From Candidatus Altarchaeales archaeon (GTDB lineage Archaea > Altiarchaeota > Altiarchaeia > IMC4 > SCGC-AAA252-I15), in the NCBI GenBank assembly GCA_014727915.1, contig WJMO01000006.1, positions 194,137 to 258,136 on the forward strand: a stretch of DNA of 64,000 nucleotides, in the 5' to 3' direction. Positions 18,227-28,284 of the stretch are shown piece by piece; the stretch's first letter is position 1; each line of letters begins with the position of its first letter. The notes beneath the pieces were generated by a model. That model had not been told where the DNA came from and did no database searches. It saw only the letters and a list, made by a program, of their open reading frames with translations. Made by a program: the position numbers and the translations under genes.

Positions 18227-18470
18227 CTTCGTGCACAACATTTAGGGATTAATGGTATATAAAGCCGTTAAAGAGGTGTTTCGTGTTCATGTTGTAGAGC
18301 GTTTCCTGACGTTGTCTGCCATGGTAGCGGACATAGTAGGGAGGGCAGATGCTTAATCCCGGGGGGTATATTCCCTTCCCATTCCATTTGTTTTAGAATC
18401 TGCCACTGCATATTTCCAAGGCAGGCAGGGGCCGGGCAGTATTTACCTGGATTTATTTAATCCTTTAAGG

Positions 18471-19778
18471 ATGAGATATGTTGTTTTTGTCCTGGTGTTC
18501 CTGGTGGTCGGGGGATTGTATCTCCTTGCGGAGTATCCATCCATATCCGGCTATGGAGACGCTCCAATGTGCGAAGGGTGCAACCTGGTCCTTGTTACGA
18601 TGGACACCACACGAGCAGACCATCTCGGACTGTACGGTTACGACCGTGACACTTCACCCTTCCTCGACTACCTTGGAAACAGGTCCATAGTGTATGAGAG
18701 GTTCTACGCCCCAATACCCGAGACGAACCCCTCCCACGCTACCATGTTCACCTCCAAGCTGCCGTACATTCACAGGCTCCAGTTCAACGGGCAGAAGCTC
18801 AGGGACAGCGAGACCACCCTGGCGGAGATACTGAGGGGAGAAGGCTATGATACCGTGGCTTTCACAAGCGCCAAACACCTGAACCCGAGAACAGGCTTGG
18901 GTCAGGGGTTCAGGGAATTCGACTACCCCAAGCAGAAGGAGAGAAAGGCGACGATAACCACCGACATCGCCCTGGACTGGCTGAGAGAGAAAGAGCAGGG
19001 GAGGTTCTTCATGTGGGTGCACTACTTCGACCCACATTACGGCTACGAACCGCCAACGCCTTTCAGCTTCTACGAGGAGGGGATGGACGAGAACACGGGG
19101 AAGATCGCGAGATACGACGGTGAGATAAGGTATGTGGACTCTGAGGTCAGGAGGCTGTTCGAGTACTTGGAGGACGAGAACCTGCTGCAGAACACCGTTT
19201 TTGTGGTCACTGCAGACCATGGGGAGGGACTCGGAGAACACGGTTACTTCTGGGATCACGGGGACCTGCTCTATGAGGACCAGTTGTGGGTTCCACTGCT
19301 GATATACGTGGACGGGACGCGCTTCAACTCCGGAAGGGTTGGCCAGAACACCCAGCTTATGCCCACGTTGCTAGAAATCCTTGACATAAGGGATGAGCAC
19401 TCGGTCGCTCCATCCCTCTTCTCGGAGGAGGGTCGGGGGATGCTCTTCTTCGAGAGCGACAGGTGCGAAAAGCAGAAGGTAAGCGGGTGCTTTCCAGGAA
19501 AGAGCATCAAGGGAAAATCCGTCGCCGCCCTGAAGGACGACGTTAAGTTCATCGCCACACCCGTGAGAGACGGGATGAGGGAGGAGCTTTTCGACCTTCG
19601 TAAGGACCCTGGAGAGGGCATCAACAGGATATCAAACCCAGGATACGAGGACATCAGGGAGGAGCTTAGGACGAAGGCATTGTCTGTCATGAAGGAGGTG
19701 CACAACAGCGACAGGGACTACATCGAGGTCGACAATGAGACCCTGGAAGTGCTGAAGTCCCTAGGGTATGTGAACTGA
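18471..19778 (+). CDS. Sulfatase-family protein (alkaline phosphatase superfamily), Thr at the FGly position
   Basis: LVTMDTTRADHLGLYGY, PETNPSHATMFTS, VVTADHGEGLGEHG; ends LKSLGYVN. Confidence 0.9.
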   Translation: MRYVVFVLVFLVVGGLYLLAEYPSISGYGDAPMCEGCNLVLVTMDTTRADHLGLYGYDRDTSPFLDYLGNRSIVYERFYAPIPETNPSHATMFTSKLPYIHRLQFNGQKLRDSETTLAEILRGEGYDTVAFTSAKHLNPRTGLGQGFREFDYPKQKERKATITTDIALDWLREKEQGRFFMWVHYFDPHYGYEPPTPFSFYEEGMDENTGKIARYDGEIRYVDSEVRRLFEYLEDENLLQNTVFVVTADHGEGLGEHGYFWDHGDLLYEDQLWVPLLIYVDGTRFNSGRVGQNTQLMPTLLEILDIRDEHSVAPSLFSEEGRGMLFFESDRCEKQKVSGCFPGKSIKGKSVAALKDDVKFIATPVRDGMREELFDLRKDPGEGINRISNPGYEDIREELRTKALSVMKEVHNSDRDYIEVDNETLEVLKSLGYVN

Positions 19779-19805
19779 ACCAGCATAGTATTACTGCTGG
19801 TTTTT
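19779..19805 (+). terminator. Hairpin plus T-tract terminator-like structure
   Basis: ACCAGCA tagtattac TGCTGGT followed by TTTTT, immediately after the sulfatase stop. Confidence 0.6.
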
Positions 19806-19863
19806 CGGCGTGGGCCGAAGATAATGTCATTAGGTTATTAAAGCATCTGGAAAATATTAAGAT

Positions 19864-20868
19864 ATGGCGGACAGGAGCCTGTTGATACTGGCAGGGTTGA
19901 TAGCGGTGATGTCGCTTTTAGTGTTGCTAACCGGCTCGAAATCCCATGATGGGGGTATGGTGGGCGGTGACTGCGGGACTGTGAGCCCGGAGGGCAGGGA
20001 CGAATGCTGCGGCAGAAAGAACGCGGACACGCCTCATGACACGTGCGTGGGAAGCTGGAGGTACGACGGCAAGGAAGGCAAGTGCGAGTACGTCTGCCAT
20101 GGCAGCATTACCAACTTCCAAGAGTGCGCTGACGCAGGATATCCGGTCATGGAAAGCTATCCGAGAAGGTGCAGGGGCCCCGAAGGGAAATCCTACACTG
20201 AGGTGATAGACGAGCCATTGGACCCCCCCAAGCCGATAGGGGGGGACCGTGACGAACACGGCTGCCTTACGCCCGCAGGTTACTCATGGGATGGGGAAAT
20301 CGGAGCCTGCACCCGGAGCTGGGAGATAAAGGACGAGAACGTCAGGAGGGCTGCGACAACCGCCGTTGACCACGTGGGATGGGACGACGGTGTGACCGTG
20401 GTAGGGGTCGAGGCCGGAGGATGCCCTGGATGCTATTATGTCACCGTTGAGAAAGGCAGTGACAGGGTGGAGGTCGAGCTGAACAACTGGACTGTCAGGG
20501 ACCGATCGATCACCCCGGAAGAGTGCAGGCTAAAGGGAGGCGAGACCGTCAGCACAGTAGGCGAAAGCGGGGAGGACCCCTGCAACGGCAGGTACAACAT
20601 GGGAGAGGTGACGGGGTTGATATCACCCCACGTATGCTGTGACGCCGGTCCGAGGCCCATATCCTCAGAGGAGGCTGTGGACGTGGCATGGGAGAGCGAA
20701 TGCGTGGAGGTCGGGGCTTTGACTGACCGCATGTACAGGAACGAGGACACGAGAACATGGTGGATAGACCTGGACGCTGAAAAAGCAGGTTGCAGCCCCG
20801 CATGCGTGGTCTATGAGGACACGATGACCGCGGAAGTCAACTGGCGGTGCACGGGGCTAGTCGCCTGA
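19864..20868 (+). CDS. Secreted/membrane-anchored Cys-rich protein
   Basis: N-terminal hydrophobic segment; NFQECADAGYPVMESYPRRCRGPEGKSYTE motif. Confidence 0.75.
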   Translation: MADRSLLILAGLIAVMSLLVLLTGSKSHDGGMVGGDCGTVSPEGRDECCGRKNADTPHDTCVGSWRYDGKEGKCEYVCHGSITNFQECADAGYPVMESYPRRCRGPEGKSYTEVIDEPLDPPKPIGGDRDEHGCLTPAGYSWDGEIGACTRSWEIKDENVRRAATTAVDHVGWDDGVTVVGVEAGGCPGCYYVTVEKGSDRVEVELNNWTVRDRSITPEECRLKGGETVSTVGESGEDPCNGRYNMGEVTGLISPHVCCDAGPRPISSEEAVDVAWESECVEVGALTDRMYRNEDTRTWWIDLDAEKAGCSPACVVYEDTMTAEVNWRCTGLVA

Positions 20869-21465
20869 AGACTCCAGGACCAAATGGTTCAGCTCCTCCT
20901 TGAACTTCGGCACAACAGCCTTTGAAAGAAAGTAGAGGCCATTTTTGTCAGGGGTGAGGCCGCGGCCTCTGAAGCGGAGGTTCTCATAGAAGAGCCGGGA
21001 CATGGGAAGCTGTGGCTCCGCATGGACTCTCCCCTCCAAACCGGTCTTTTCGCTCACTATTACCGCGTGTTCCATCAGCCTGGAGCCGACGTGAGAGTAC
21101 TCTCTGCCTTCGGTCCCGTGCATGTTCCACGATGCAGAGTCTATGCGCTCTATCGAAAGCGACTTCGCCCCATGGTATCTACCAGGCTTCACGCACAAGG
21201 CTCCCTCAACACGTTCAACACCTCCGGTTTTGGTTGCGAGAACGTATATCCGATGTTCCCCGGGGATGTCAGTGTTGTATCCGGGGCTCAATTCCCTCAA
21301 TGCCTCCTTGTCAGCGGGGATGGCCTTCCTTATGATGGCGGGGGTCCGCTTCCTCGTTAACGCGTCGACTATGAAGGTCTCCCGCTCGACCAATTTCCCG
21401 ACTATGGGGCCCACGGGAGGCAAAGCCGCATCGGCCGGGGCTGATTGGCCAGCTACGACAGGCAT
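20857..21465 (-). CDS. Possible GNAT-fold acetyltransferase
   Basis: VGSRLMEHAVIVSEKTGLEGRVHAEPQLPMSRLFYENLRFRGRG resembles GNAT C-terminal motifs. Confidence 0.5.
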   Translation of the reverse strand: MPVVAGQSAPADAALPPVGPIVGKLVERETFIVDALTRKRTPAIIRKAIPADKEALRELSPGYNTDIPGEHRIYVLATKTGGVERVEGALCVKPGRYHGAKSLSIERIDSASWNMHGTEGREYSHVGSRLMEHAVIVSEKTGLEGRVHAEPQLPMSRLFYENLRFRGRGLTPDKNGLYFLSKAVVPKFKEELNHLVLESSGD

Positions 21466-21614
21466 GATATAACATAGGTAATCATCGGGGAAAAATGACG
21501 CGGACCGCAGGCTAACCTTATTTTAAAAAATGATAGGAATAGTGCGGGATCTGCCGGGTCATTTTTTTGACTGTTAAAGGAGGTCTGGCAGGAACCCGGC
21601 CGTTGAAAACCGGC

Positions 21615-21809
21615 TTATATTACCTGGACTTTCTCTGCCTTGGGCCCGCGCTCGCCTTCAACTACTTCGAAGGATACCCTGTCGCCGTCGCGGATCACGT
21701 TGTCGCCTTCTATCCCGCTTCGGTGGACAAAGTAGTCTTTCCCGTCGTCTCCGGTAATGAACCCGAAGTTCTTTTCTGTGTTAAAAAACTTAACTACGCC
21801 TTCAACCAT
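21615..21809 (-). CDS. Cold-shock domain protein (CspA-like)
   Basis: GVVKFFNTEKNFGFITGDDGKDYFVHRSGIEGD...GDRVSFEVVEGERGPKAEKVQ. Confidence 0.93.
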   Translation of the reverse strand: MVEGVVKFFNTEKNFGFITGDDGKDYFVHRSGIEGDNVIRDGDRVSFEVVEGERGPKAEKVQVI

Positions 21810-21849
21810 GGTTTCACCTCCTTTACTTTGTTTAGATTAGAAATATGGC

Positions 21850-22215
21850 TTACCTCCACTTGGAGTTCCTCAACATTAGCTTTTTGATCCTCTCCGCGAG
21901 CTCGTCCGGGAGGGTGCTCTCATTCCTGAGTCGCTCCACGTACTCTGATGCCCCGTCAAAGGATTGGTTCATGAGCTTCGTCTGTATGTTGGCTGATATT
22001 GTGCCCTTGTTCTCGGGTGTTCCGATCTCGTCTAGCATCTCGTCCAAGTCCATCCGGAAATATTTGCTCTTCCCAACGTCCAACAGCCGTCGCTTCTTGC
22101 CCCCCTTGTTCTTTTCGTTGTGCCTTGAGCGGAAGCTCCTCTTACCGCCCATCTTGGGTTTTTTGGGTCCTCTCGCCAAACCGATCCGTCTCCATCGCCT
22201 CCAATCCACTGGCAA
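21850..22215 (-). CDS. Hypothetical basic protein
   Basis: 121 aa, Lys/Arg-rich N-terminus; no recognised family. Confidence 0.5.
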   Translation of the reverse strand: MPVDWRRWRRIGLARGPKKPKMGGKRSFRSRHNEKNKGGKKRRLLDVGKSKYFRMDLDEMLDEIGTPENKGTISANIQTKLMNQSFDGASEYVERLRNESTLPDELAERIKKLMLRNSKWR

Positions 22216-22359
22216 GCCGAAAGCCTCTTCCGGGGGGGTAGCATGTAGAACAAGAAAAACCTTGGCGGCAAATCTTAGACTACAAACGACTTACTCTAGG
22301 ATAGAGATTGCTGAAAGAGTATAAGCAATACAAGCTTAAAAAGGAGGGTATGAGGGGTT

Positions 22360-22554
22360 TCAACCCTCTGAGAGCATCTTGTCCGCTTTTTCCATGAGCA
22401 TCCTCTTCTGATCCTCGGACATCGCCGCCATCACATCGGCATGCTCTTTCATGCCATGGTCCAGCAGGGCCTTCTTAACCTCCTCAGCCGTCTCCCCCGT
22501 GGCTTCGAATTCGCATTCCAAGCCGCTGAGTTCGCTGCACTTCAATGACTTCAT
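22360..22554 (-). CDS. DUF1059-like small protein
   Basis: MKSLKCSELSGLECEFEATGETAEEVKKALLDHGMKEH. Confidence 0.75.
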   Translation of the reverse strand: MKSLKCSELSGLECEFEATGETAEEVKKALLDHGMKEHADVMAAMSEDQKRMLMEKADKMLSEG

Positions 22555-22676
22555 CTCATATCACCCAGGTAAGGGATGAGTTTAAACGCATAAAAGACAG
22601 GCAGTAACTTGCAGGAAACCGGATGTCCTGGGCAGCAGAGGGCGGTTTTTGTTAATTTTAATAAAACATATATTAA

Positions 22677-23417
22677 ATGAGGTGTTTTAATATGGAGGAC
22701 AGGTGCCCAACGGGTATCATGGGATTCGACAATCTGGTAGGTGGTGGTCTGCCCAGGTCCAGGACGGTCCTCGTTAATGGGACCTGCGGGACTGGTAAGA
22801 CTGTGTTCTCGACGCAGTTCCTATACAGGGGTGCCGTAGACTACGGGGAGCCCGGGATACTGGTCATGCTGGAGCAGGACGCCGAGGAGTTCAAAGACGA
22901 CATGCGGTCGTTCAACATAGACCTGAAGAGGCTGGAGGACGAAGGTAAGCTGATAATAATAAACGCCAAGCTCACCCACAGGGAGGGTAACTTCCTGGAG
23001 TTGAAGTCGGAAACCCACGACATAAACCCGGACATGGCTACGGTAGACAATTTGACAGAGGTTATCAGGGGTGCGGTGGATCAGATAGGCGCGAAGAGGG
23101 TTGTGTTGGACAGCCTCAGCTCCATGACGTTGTCGTTCGAGGATTCCAGGAGCCTCCGACATCTCATACTGAACCTGAACTACACTTTGAAGAGCCTGGG
23201 TTTGACGACCTTGATAATCTCGGACGAGATAGCCGGGGACGTGACTGAAGCGGCTGAGAAGTACGTCGTAGACGGTGTGCTGACGTTGAGGTATGTGACT
23301 GTCGGACCGGACCCGGGGAGGACCCTGGTCATCGACAAGATGAGAAAGACACGCCACAGCGAGAACATCCACACACTGAGGTTCGGGGACGATGGGATAG
23401 AGATACTTGAAGAGTAA
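22677..23417 (+). CDS. KaiC/RecA-like ATPase, single domain
   Basis: CPTGIMGFDNLVGGGLPRSRTVLVNGTCGTGKTVFSTQFL, RVVLDSLSSM. Confidence 0.88.
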   Translation: MRCFNMEDRCPTGIMGFDNLVGGGLPRSRTVLVNGTCGTGKTVFSTQFLYRGAVDYGEPGILVMLEQDAEEFKDDMRSFNIDLKRLEDEGKLIIINAKLTHREGNFLELKSETHDINPDMATVDNLTEVIRGAVDQIGAKRVVLDSLSSMTLSFEDSRSLRHLILNLNYTLKSLGLTTLIISDEIAGDVTEAAEKYVVDGVLTLRYVTVGPDPGRTLVIDKMRKTRHSENIHTLRFGDDGIEILEE

Positions 23418-23418
23418 A

Positions 23419-24921
23419 ATGAGCCGGAGCGCAGCAACCGCAGCCCTTTTCCTGATCATTTTCTCCGCCGTTAATGCGAGCGGTTTTGGGGAAGGGGACG
23501 TATACCGGATACTCATGAAAGGAGTGTGTTTGAACTCAGAGGAGGGCATGCCCTGCAAGACCCCGGGGGATATGGAGGAAATGTTCTATGGGGTCTGCTG
23601 TTCGGGCGTGTGCAACGTCAACGCCGACGACTGCAGCGAACGTGGTGAGATGCGTTTGGAGATCGTCAGGACGATATCACGGAAGATGTGCGAGCAGAGA
23701 TATGATGGAACGGAATGCTACATGCCGGACCTGTTCCAGAAGGTTGAGGGCACGGAATTCTTCGGGGTATGCTGCCGGGGGGAATGCAACTGGGGTGAGA
23801 GGAAGTGCGTCAGCTACTGCGGGGACGGATACTGCACGAGCCAGGAGCAGAGGGAGGGGAACTGCGCTGAAGACTGCGGGAAAGCCATGAAGGACGATAA
23901 GGAAGAGGTCAGGATGAGCACGGAGGAGATGATGGAGGAGATGAGGGTGATAGGGTGCCTGGGCATCGAGGAAGGAGGGAATTGCGTCTTCCCCGGTGAC
24001 TTCACCCAATGGACCAACATATCAGGGGTGTGCTGCGGGGGTAAATGCCAGTTCAGAAAAGAGGCATGCATCGAAAAGGCAGTTGACGCGAACAAGCCCG
24101 ACCTCATCGTTAAGTCCATCGACATCTCGCCCGAAAAGCCAGAAGCGTACGATAAGGTGAACGTTACCGTTACCGTGGAGAACACGGGCCGGGAGAACGT
24201 GTTGGAGAGCTTCTGGATACTGTTGGAGATACGCGACAGCGGGGTTCTTTTGACGGAGGACAACCAGGAGGTCAACGAGACCGTATTAAGGGGTTCGACC
24301 ATAACGCACACGTTCACAGACAACCTCGGGCTTGGGAGGTCGGGTTCGTTCCGGGTCACGGTCGACGTCGACGCCAACTCGAACTTCCCCCACCAGAACA
24401 ACCTGATAGACGAGGTCGACGAGGACAACAACGGCGGTTCGAAGGTGTTATACGTCCTCGACGGCGTGAGGGGCGTCTGCGGCGACAGAATATGCAGCGA
24501 ATCAGAGTTGAAAAGGGGGGATTGCACCGTCGACTGCGGTGGGGACGAGTACTGCGGAGACGACATATGCAGTGACGCGGAAAGGAAATCCGGCTCCTGC
24601 AGTACGGACTGCGGCACATCCGTTGGAGGAGATGGCGGATATCCCCTGAAGATGATTATCGCAGGAGCGGCAGCTGTCATAGTCGCTGCCATAATCGTCT
24701 TGTACAATTTGACGGGAAGGCGTCAGGGACCAGAAGTCATTGAGACTGCAAAGTCCCGGGAGGACCTGGAGCGGGAGAGGGACGAGCTCGAGAAGATGAC
24801 CGCCCTAGCCAAGGCCAAATACCATCGGAGGGAGCTGGACGAGGAGAGCTTCCGGGAGATCGTCCGGGACAACCAGAGGAAGATAATCGAACTGGAGCTG
24901 AAGATGAAATCCATGAGATAG
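23419..24921 (+). CDS. Secreted Cys-rich protein with CARDB-like domain, C-terminal TM and cytoplasmic SHOCT-like helical tail
   Basis: Signal peptide, three CGDxxCxxxExxxGxCxxDCG motifs, PDLIVKSIDISPEKPEAYDKVNVTVTVENTG, TM, ...AKAKYHRRELDEESFREIV. Confidence 0.8.
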   Translation: MSRSAATAALFLIIFSAVNASGFGEGDVYRILMKGVCLNSEEGMPCKTPGDMEEMFYGVCCSGVCNVNADDCSERGEMRLEIVRTISRKMCEQRYDGTECYMPDLFQKVEGTEFFGVCCRGECNWGERKCVSYCGDGYCTSQEQREGNCAEDCGKAMKDDKEEVRMSTEEMMEEMRVIGCLGIEEGGNCVFPGDFTQWTNISGVCCGGKCQFRKEACIEKAVDANKPDLIVKSIDISPEKPEAYDKVNVTVTVENTGRENVLESFWILLEIRDSGVLLTEDNQEVNETVLRGSTITHTFTDNLGLGRSGSFRVTVDVDANSNFPHQNNLIDEVDEDNNGGSKVLYVLDGVRGVCGDRICSESELKRGDCTVDCGGDEYCGDDICSDAERKSGSCSTDCGTSVGGDGGYPLKMIIAGAAAVIVAAIIVLYNLTGRRQGPEVIETAKSREDLERERDELEKMTALAKAKYHRRELDEESFREIVRDNQRKIIELELKMKSMR

Positions 24922-24949
24922 GCCGGCCGGGTTTGAAAGGGGGGTTAAA

Positions 24950-26155
24950 TTGAAAAACGTCGTTTTTTGGAAGTTGACTTTGGCTCTTGCAATTGCCATC
25001 ACCGTTTCATATATCATCATTTTGGCGGGAATCCCAGCCTATGGGCACCCTGAGGACTCTGAAGAACGGGGGCCTGTTGATTCCAGCGATGCCACAGCCA
25101 AGCTCCTATCCCTAGGCTACTTGAGCCACGCGAGGGAAAGCCATGACCGGGGGGTGGGTGTTACCGTCTACGACCGGGTTTCCGCATACGATGGTTTGAA
25201 TCTGTTCACGAATCTTTGGACGAGTGAAGTGCTGTTGATGGACATGAACGGAAGTGTGAGGCACACGTGGACTTTGGACGGCAGATACTGGCATCATGCC
25301 GTAGAGGACAACATGAGCCTTGTTGGTTTGGCCTACCGGGTCGTCGACGGTGATGTAGAGGGCAGCATAGTAAGGATGGACAAGGGTTCTAACATAATAT
25401 GGAAGTCCCCGGGCACATACCATCATGGGGTATGGGTGACTGACGACGGTAGAGTGTATTCCATTGACGGTTCCAAGACGATGCCCGGGGAACGTAGGAA
25501 CATAACAGTAGGGGGCAGGGGTTACATGATAGTCGACAACCACATCGTCGAACTATCGCCTTCGGGCGAGGTCGTTGATTCTGTCTCTGTCTTTGACCTG
25601 GTGGAAGACCTGGTGAACAACGAGACCATGGCCGAATACGGGGATTATCTCCCGTTCGAAGCGGTTGAAGTGCTCCACACAAACTACGTCGAGGAGGTCC
25701 GTGAAGACCTGGGATACGCGAACGAGGGTGATGTCCTCTTCTGCGTGAGGAATCTGGACCTCATCGGCATAGCAGACATGGACGAGGAAAAGCTGGTCTG
25801 GCATTGGGGCCCCGGGGTTTTGGAGCACCCCCACAGCCCCAGCATATTGGACGGGGGTAACATTCTCGTCTTTGACAACGGCGTTCGCAGGGGATATTCC
25901 AGGGTGTTGGAGTTGGACCCTCGTACGGGAGAGGTGGTCTGGGAGTATGAAGGAAGCCCGCCGGAGTCGTTCTATTCGGAGAGTAGGGGTTGGGCTCAGA
26001 GGCTTCCCAACAACAACACGCTGATAACAGAATCGGACATGAGCCGCGTGTTCGAAGTCACAAGGGAGGGCAGGATTGTGTGGGAGTACTGGAACACACA
26101 CGCGGACGATGAGAACCGGACAGCAATAATCTGCTCTATGCAGAGGATAGGATGA
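24950..26155 (+). CDS. Arylsulfotransferase (ASST)-family beta-propeller protein
   Basis: AYDGLNLFTNLWTSEVLLMDMNGSVRHTW, EHPHSPSILDGGNILVFDNG, ITESDMSRVFEVTREGRIVWEY. Confidence 0.85.
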   Translation: MKNVVFWKLTLALAIAITVSYIIILAGIPAYGHPEDSEERGPVDSSDATAKLLSLGYLSHARESHDRGVGVTVYDRVSAYDGLNLFTNLWTSEVLLMDMNGSVRHTWTLDGRYWHHAVEDNMSLVGLAYRVVDGDVEGSIVRMDKGSNIIWKSPGTYHHGVWVTDDGRVYSIDGSKTMPGERRNITVGGRGYMIVDNHIVELSPSGEVVDSVSVFDLVEDLVNNETMAEYGDYLPFEAVEVLHTNYVEEVREDLGYANEGDVLFCVRNLDLIGIADMDEEKLVWHWGPGVLEHPHSPSILDGGNILVFDNGVRRGYSRVLELDPRTGEVVWEYEGSPPESFYSESRGWAQRLPNNNTLITESDMSRVFEVTREGRIVWEYWNTHADDENRTAIICSMQRIG

Positions 26156-26234
26156 GGACAGGACTGATGTATAAATGCTCCCAGCCAGGACACCATCAAA
26201 AGGCAAAAAGAATGCATTCCTGGGGATGATGGTT

Positions 26235-27794
26235 TTAATTCACGTAACCGAGTGACTTAAGCTGATCTTTGACTGTTTCAGGGGTCTCGATAATATTTTC
26301 TTCCTGGAGGTCCTTGAAGGAGTAGTCCAATAGCATCTGCTGGAGATGGGCGGCGCAATTGTCGCATCCAAGTTGAAGGTTCCTCTGTTCGAACGGGTCG
26401 GATGAAAGGTTGTAAACTTCCATCCTGTAGGGTAGTTCGAGCACCTGTTCCTGCCTTACCATCAGGAATTCCTCGTTATACGAGTTGACCCTGGACCTGA
26501 TGTACTTAATCTCCCCGTCTATGAGCATGTCCCGCCCATATCTGCCTCCAGCGTAGATGTAGGGTTTGTCATAGGATAGGTTGAAGAAGTTCATGCCCTT
26601 GAAGGTCGAAGGAGCCTCAACCCCCAATAGGTATAGTGTCGAGGGCGCAAGATCTATCATCTCGACCGGCTTTTTTACGACTAGGCCTTTATCAAGGCCT
26701 GGCTTGTAGAAGAGGAGGGGGACCTTAAGCTGCTCATTGTATATCGTGTATACGTGGAATCTGCCTCCATGCTCGAAAAACTCCTCTCCGTGGTCGGCGG
26801 TAAAAATAAAGAGGGTGTTCTCATCGTATTCTGAGATCTTCCCCATGAGATTGGATATCATATAGTCTGTGTATGCGATTTCTTGGTCGTACTTGCATAT
26901 CTGAAGTCGTTGGAACCGGCGCTTTGAAGGCAGCAAACCTCCCCCGGGATCGCAAAACATGCTATCATAGGGTTTTGGAGCTATGAAGGGATAGTGTACG
27001 TCCATGTAATGGAGATATAGGAAAAACTTCTCTGGTCTTTCCTCTTTCAGCCATTTAAGTGCCTTTTCCTCTATCTTGGATGCTGTTTCGAACTTCTCAA
27101 CCTCTTCATCGCCTATGAAACCCCGACTGTTGACATAGTATGTGTCAAATCCTTGACCAAGGTTTTTACGCTCGTGCATGAAGGGGTTCAGGACGAATGC
27201 TGCGGTCTTATAGCCTTCGAGGGAAAGCACCTCAGCGAGTGTGGTATGGTCGTCGCTTAAGCGGTTTTCAAAGGGCACTTCGATTATTCCGTGTGATTTG
27301 GGATATTCTGAGGTGAATATCGAGGCTACCGAGGGGGTTGTGTAGGCCTCCTGGCTGTATGCATTGGCAAAGTTGACAGAGGCTAGTGCAATATTGTCCA
27401 GGTTGGGTGTGGTGTTCCGGGGATAACCGTTGAAGCCCATATGGTCAGAGCGCAGGGCGTCTACGAGGAATATCACAACATTGCAGTCTTCACAGATTAA
27501 ATCGCCTATCAGACCATCATAGGACAAGTTGCTCGAGTGATCAAATTCTCTCCTGGACAGAGGATGTTCTACATTGTAGGATTGGAAGAAAGGTTGATAG
27601 TATTCGCCGGTTAGGACCATTTGAGTGCGTATGTCCAGGACCCTGTTGGCGGTGTCGCTCCTGAGGTGATCCGGGTTGAATAGTGGGTAAAACTCGAATC
27701 CGGTGGCAGCCTGATAGGATATGTAGGGGATAATGACGAGGAGTATGGGAATCAGATAGACTAGGATATACCTCCGAAAATCCCATTTTGACAT
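26235..27794 (-). CDS. Membrane-anchored sulfatase-family protein, Thr at the FGly position
   Basis: VVIFLVDALRSDHMGFNGYPRNTTPNLD, EAYTTPSVASIFTSEYP, FTADHGEEFFEHG; ends LKSLGYVN. Start moved to MSKWDFRR. Confidence 0.88.
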   Translation of the reverse strand: MSKWDFRRYILVYLIPILLVIIPYISYQAATGFEFYPLFNPDHLRSDTANRVLDIRTQMVLTGEYYQPFFQSYNVEHPLSRREFDHSSNLSYDGLIGDLICEDCNVVIFLVDALRSDHMGFNGYPRNTTPNLDNIALASVNFANAYSQEAYTTPSVASIFTSEYPKSHGIIEVPFENRLSDDHTTLAEVLSLEGYKTAAFVLNPFMHERKNLGQGFDTYYVNSRGFIGDEEVEKFETASKIEEKALKWLKEERPEKFFLYLHYMDVHYPFIAPKPYDSMFCDPGGGLLPSKRRFQRLQICKYDQEIAYTDYMISNLMGKISEYDENTLFIFTADHGEEFFEHGGRFHVYTIYNEQLKVPLLFYKPGLDKGLVVKKPVEMIDLAPSTLYLLGVEAPSTFKGMNFFNLSYDKPYIYAGGRYGRDMLIDGEIKYIRSRVNSYNEEFLMVRQEQVLELPYRMEVYNLSSDPFEQRNLQLGCDNCAAHLQQMLLDYSFKDLQEENIIETPETVKDQLKSLGYVN

Positions 27795-27951
27795 GGATAA
27801 GGGATAAGAGTGAGTGTATAATAACTGAGTGATTATGGGGGCGGTTTCGACCGATATGATGTTTAGCTGGCCGGGCATAGCAGCCTGGAGGGGATGGAGC
27901 GACCGAAGAAGACAGGCATATTGGAGGACGGGAAGGGAAGCCCGGGAGGGG

Positions 27952-28245
27952 TCATACTTCCATGCAGTCGTGGTAGCTTTTGTCCCGGGTGTCGTATTTG
28001 CAGCATTCCCTGACTCCGACTTCAGCGGAGTTCACGTTGCAGTATGGCCTCCTAGCGGGACAGACATACAAGACCTCCTTGGTGTCCCATTCGATTATCT
28101 TCTGGGGCCAGCTCCACTCGCAGTAGTATATCCGGTCGCCGGAGGTTTTCTCCTCCGACGGTGATAGGGTGACTTCCACGTTGGTTCCCATGCACACGCA
28201 CCCGGAAGCAAGCAGGACCAGGACAACCAGTATGAGAGAGCGCAT
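27952..28245 (-). CDS. Small Cys-rich lipoprotein
   Basis: Lipobox LVLLASGC; start moved to MRSLILV. Confidence 0.65.
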   Translation of the reverse strand: MRSLILVVLVLLASGCVCMGTNVEVTLSPSEEKTSGDRIYYCEWSWPQKIIEWDTKEVLYVCPARRPYCNVNSAEVGVRECCKYDTRDKSYHDCMEV

Positions 28246-28284
28246 GGTAACACATGAAATTACACCAATATAAGGGAGCAAGTG

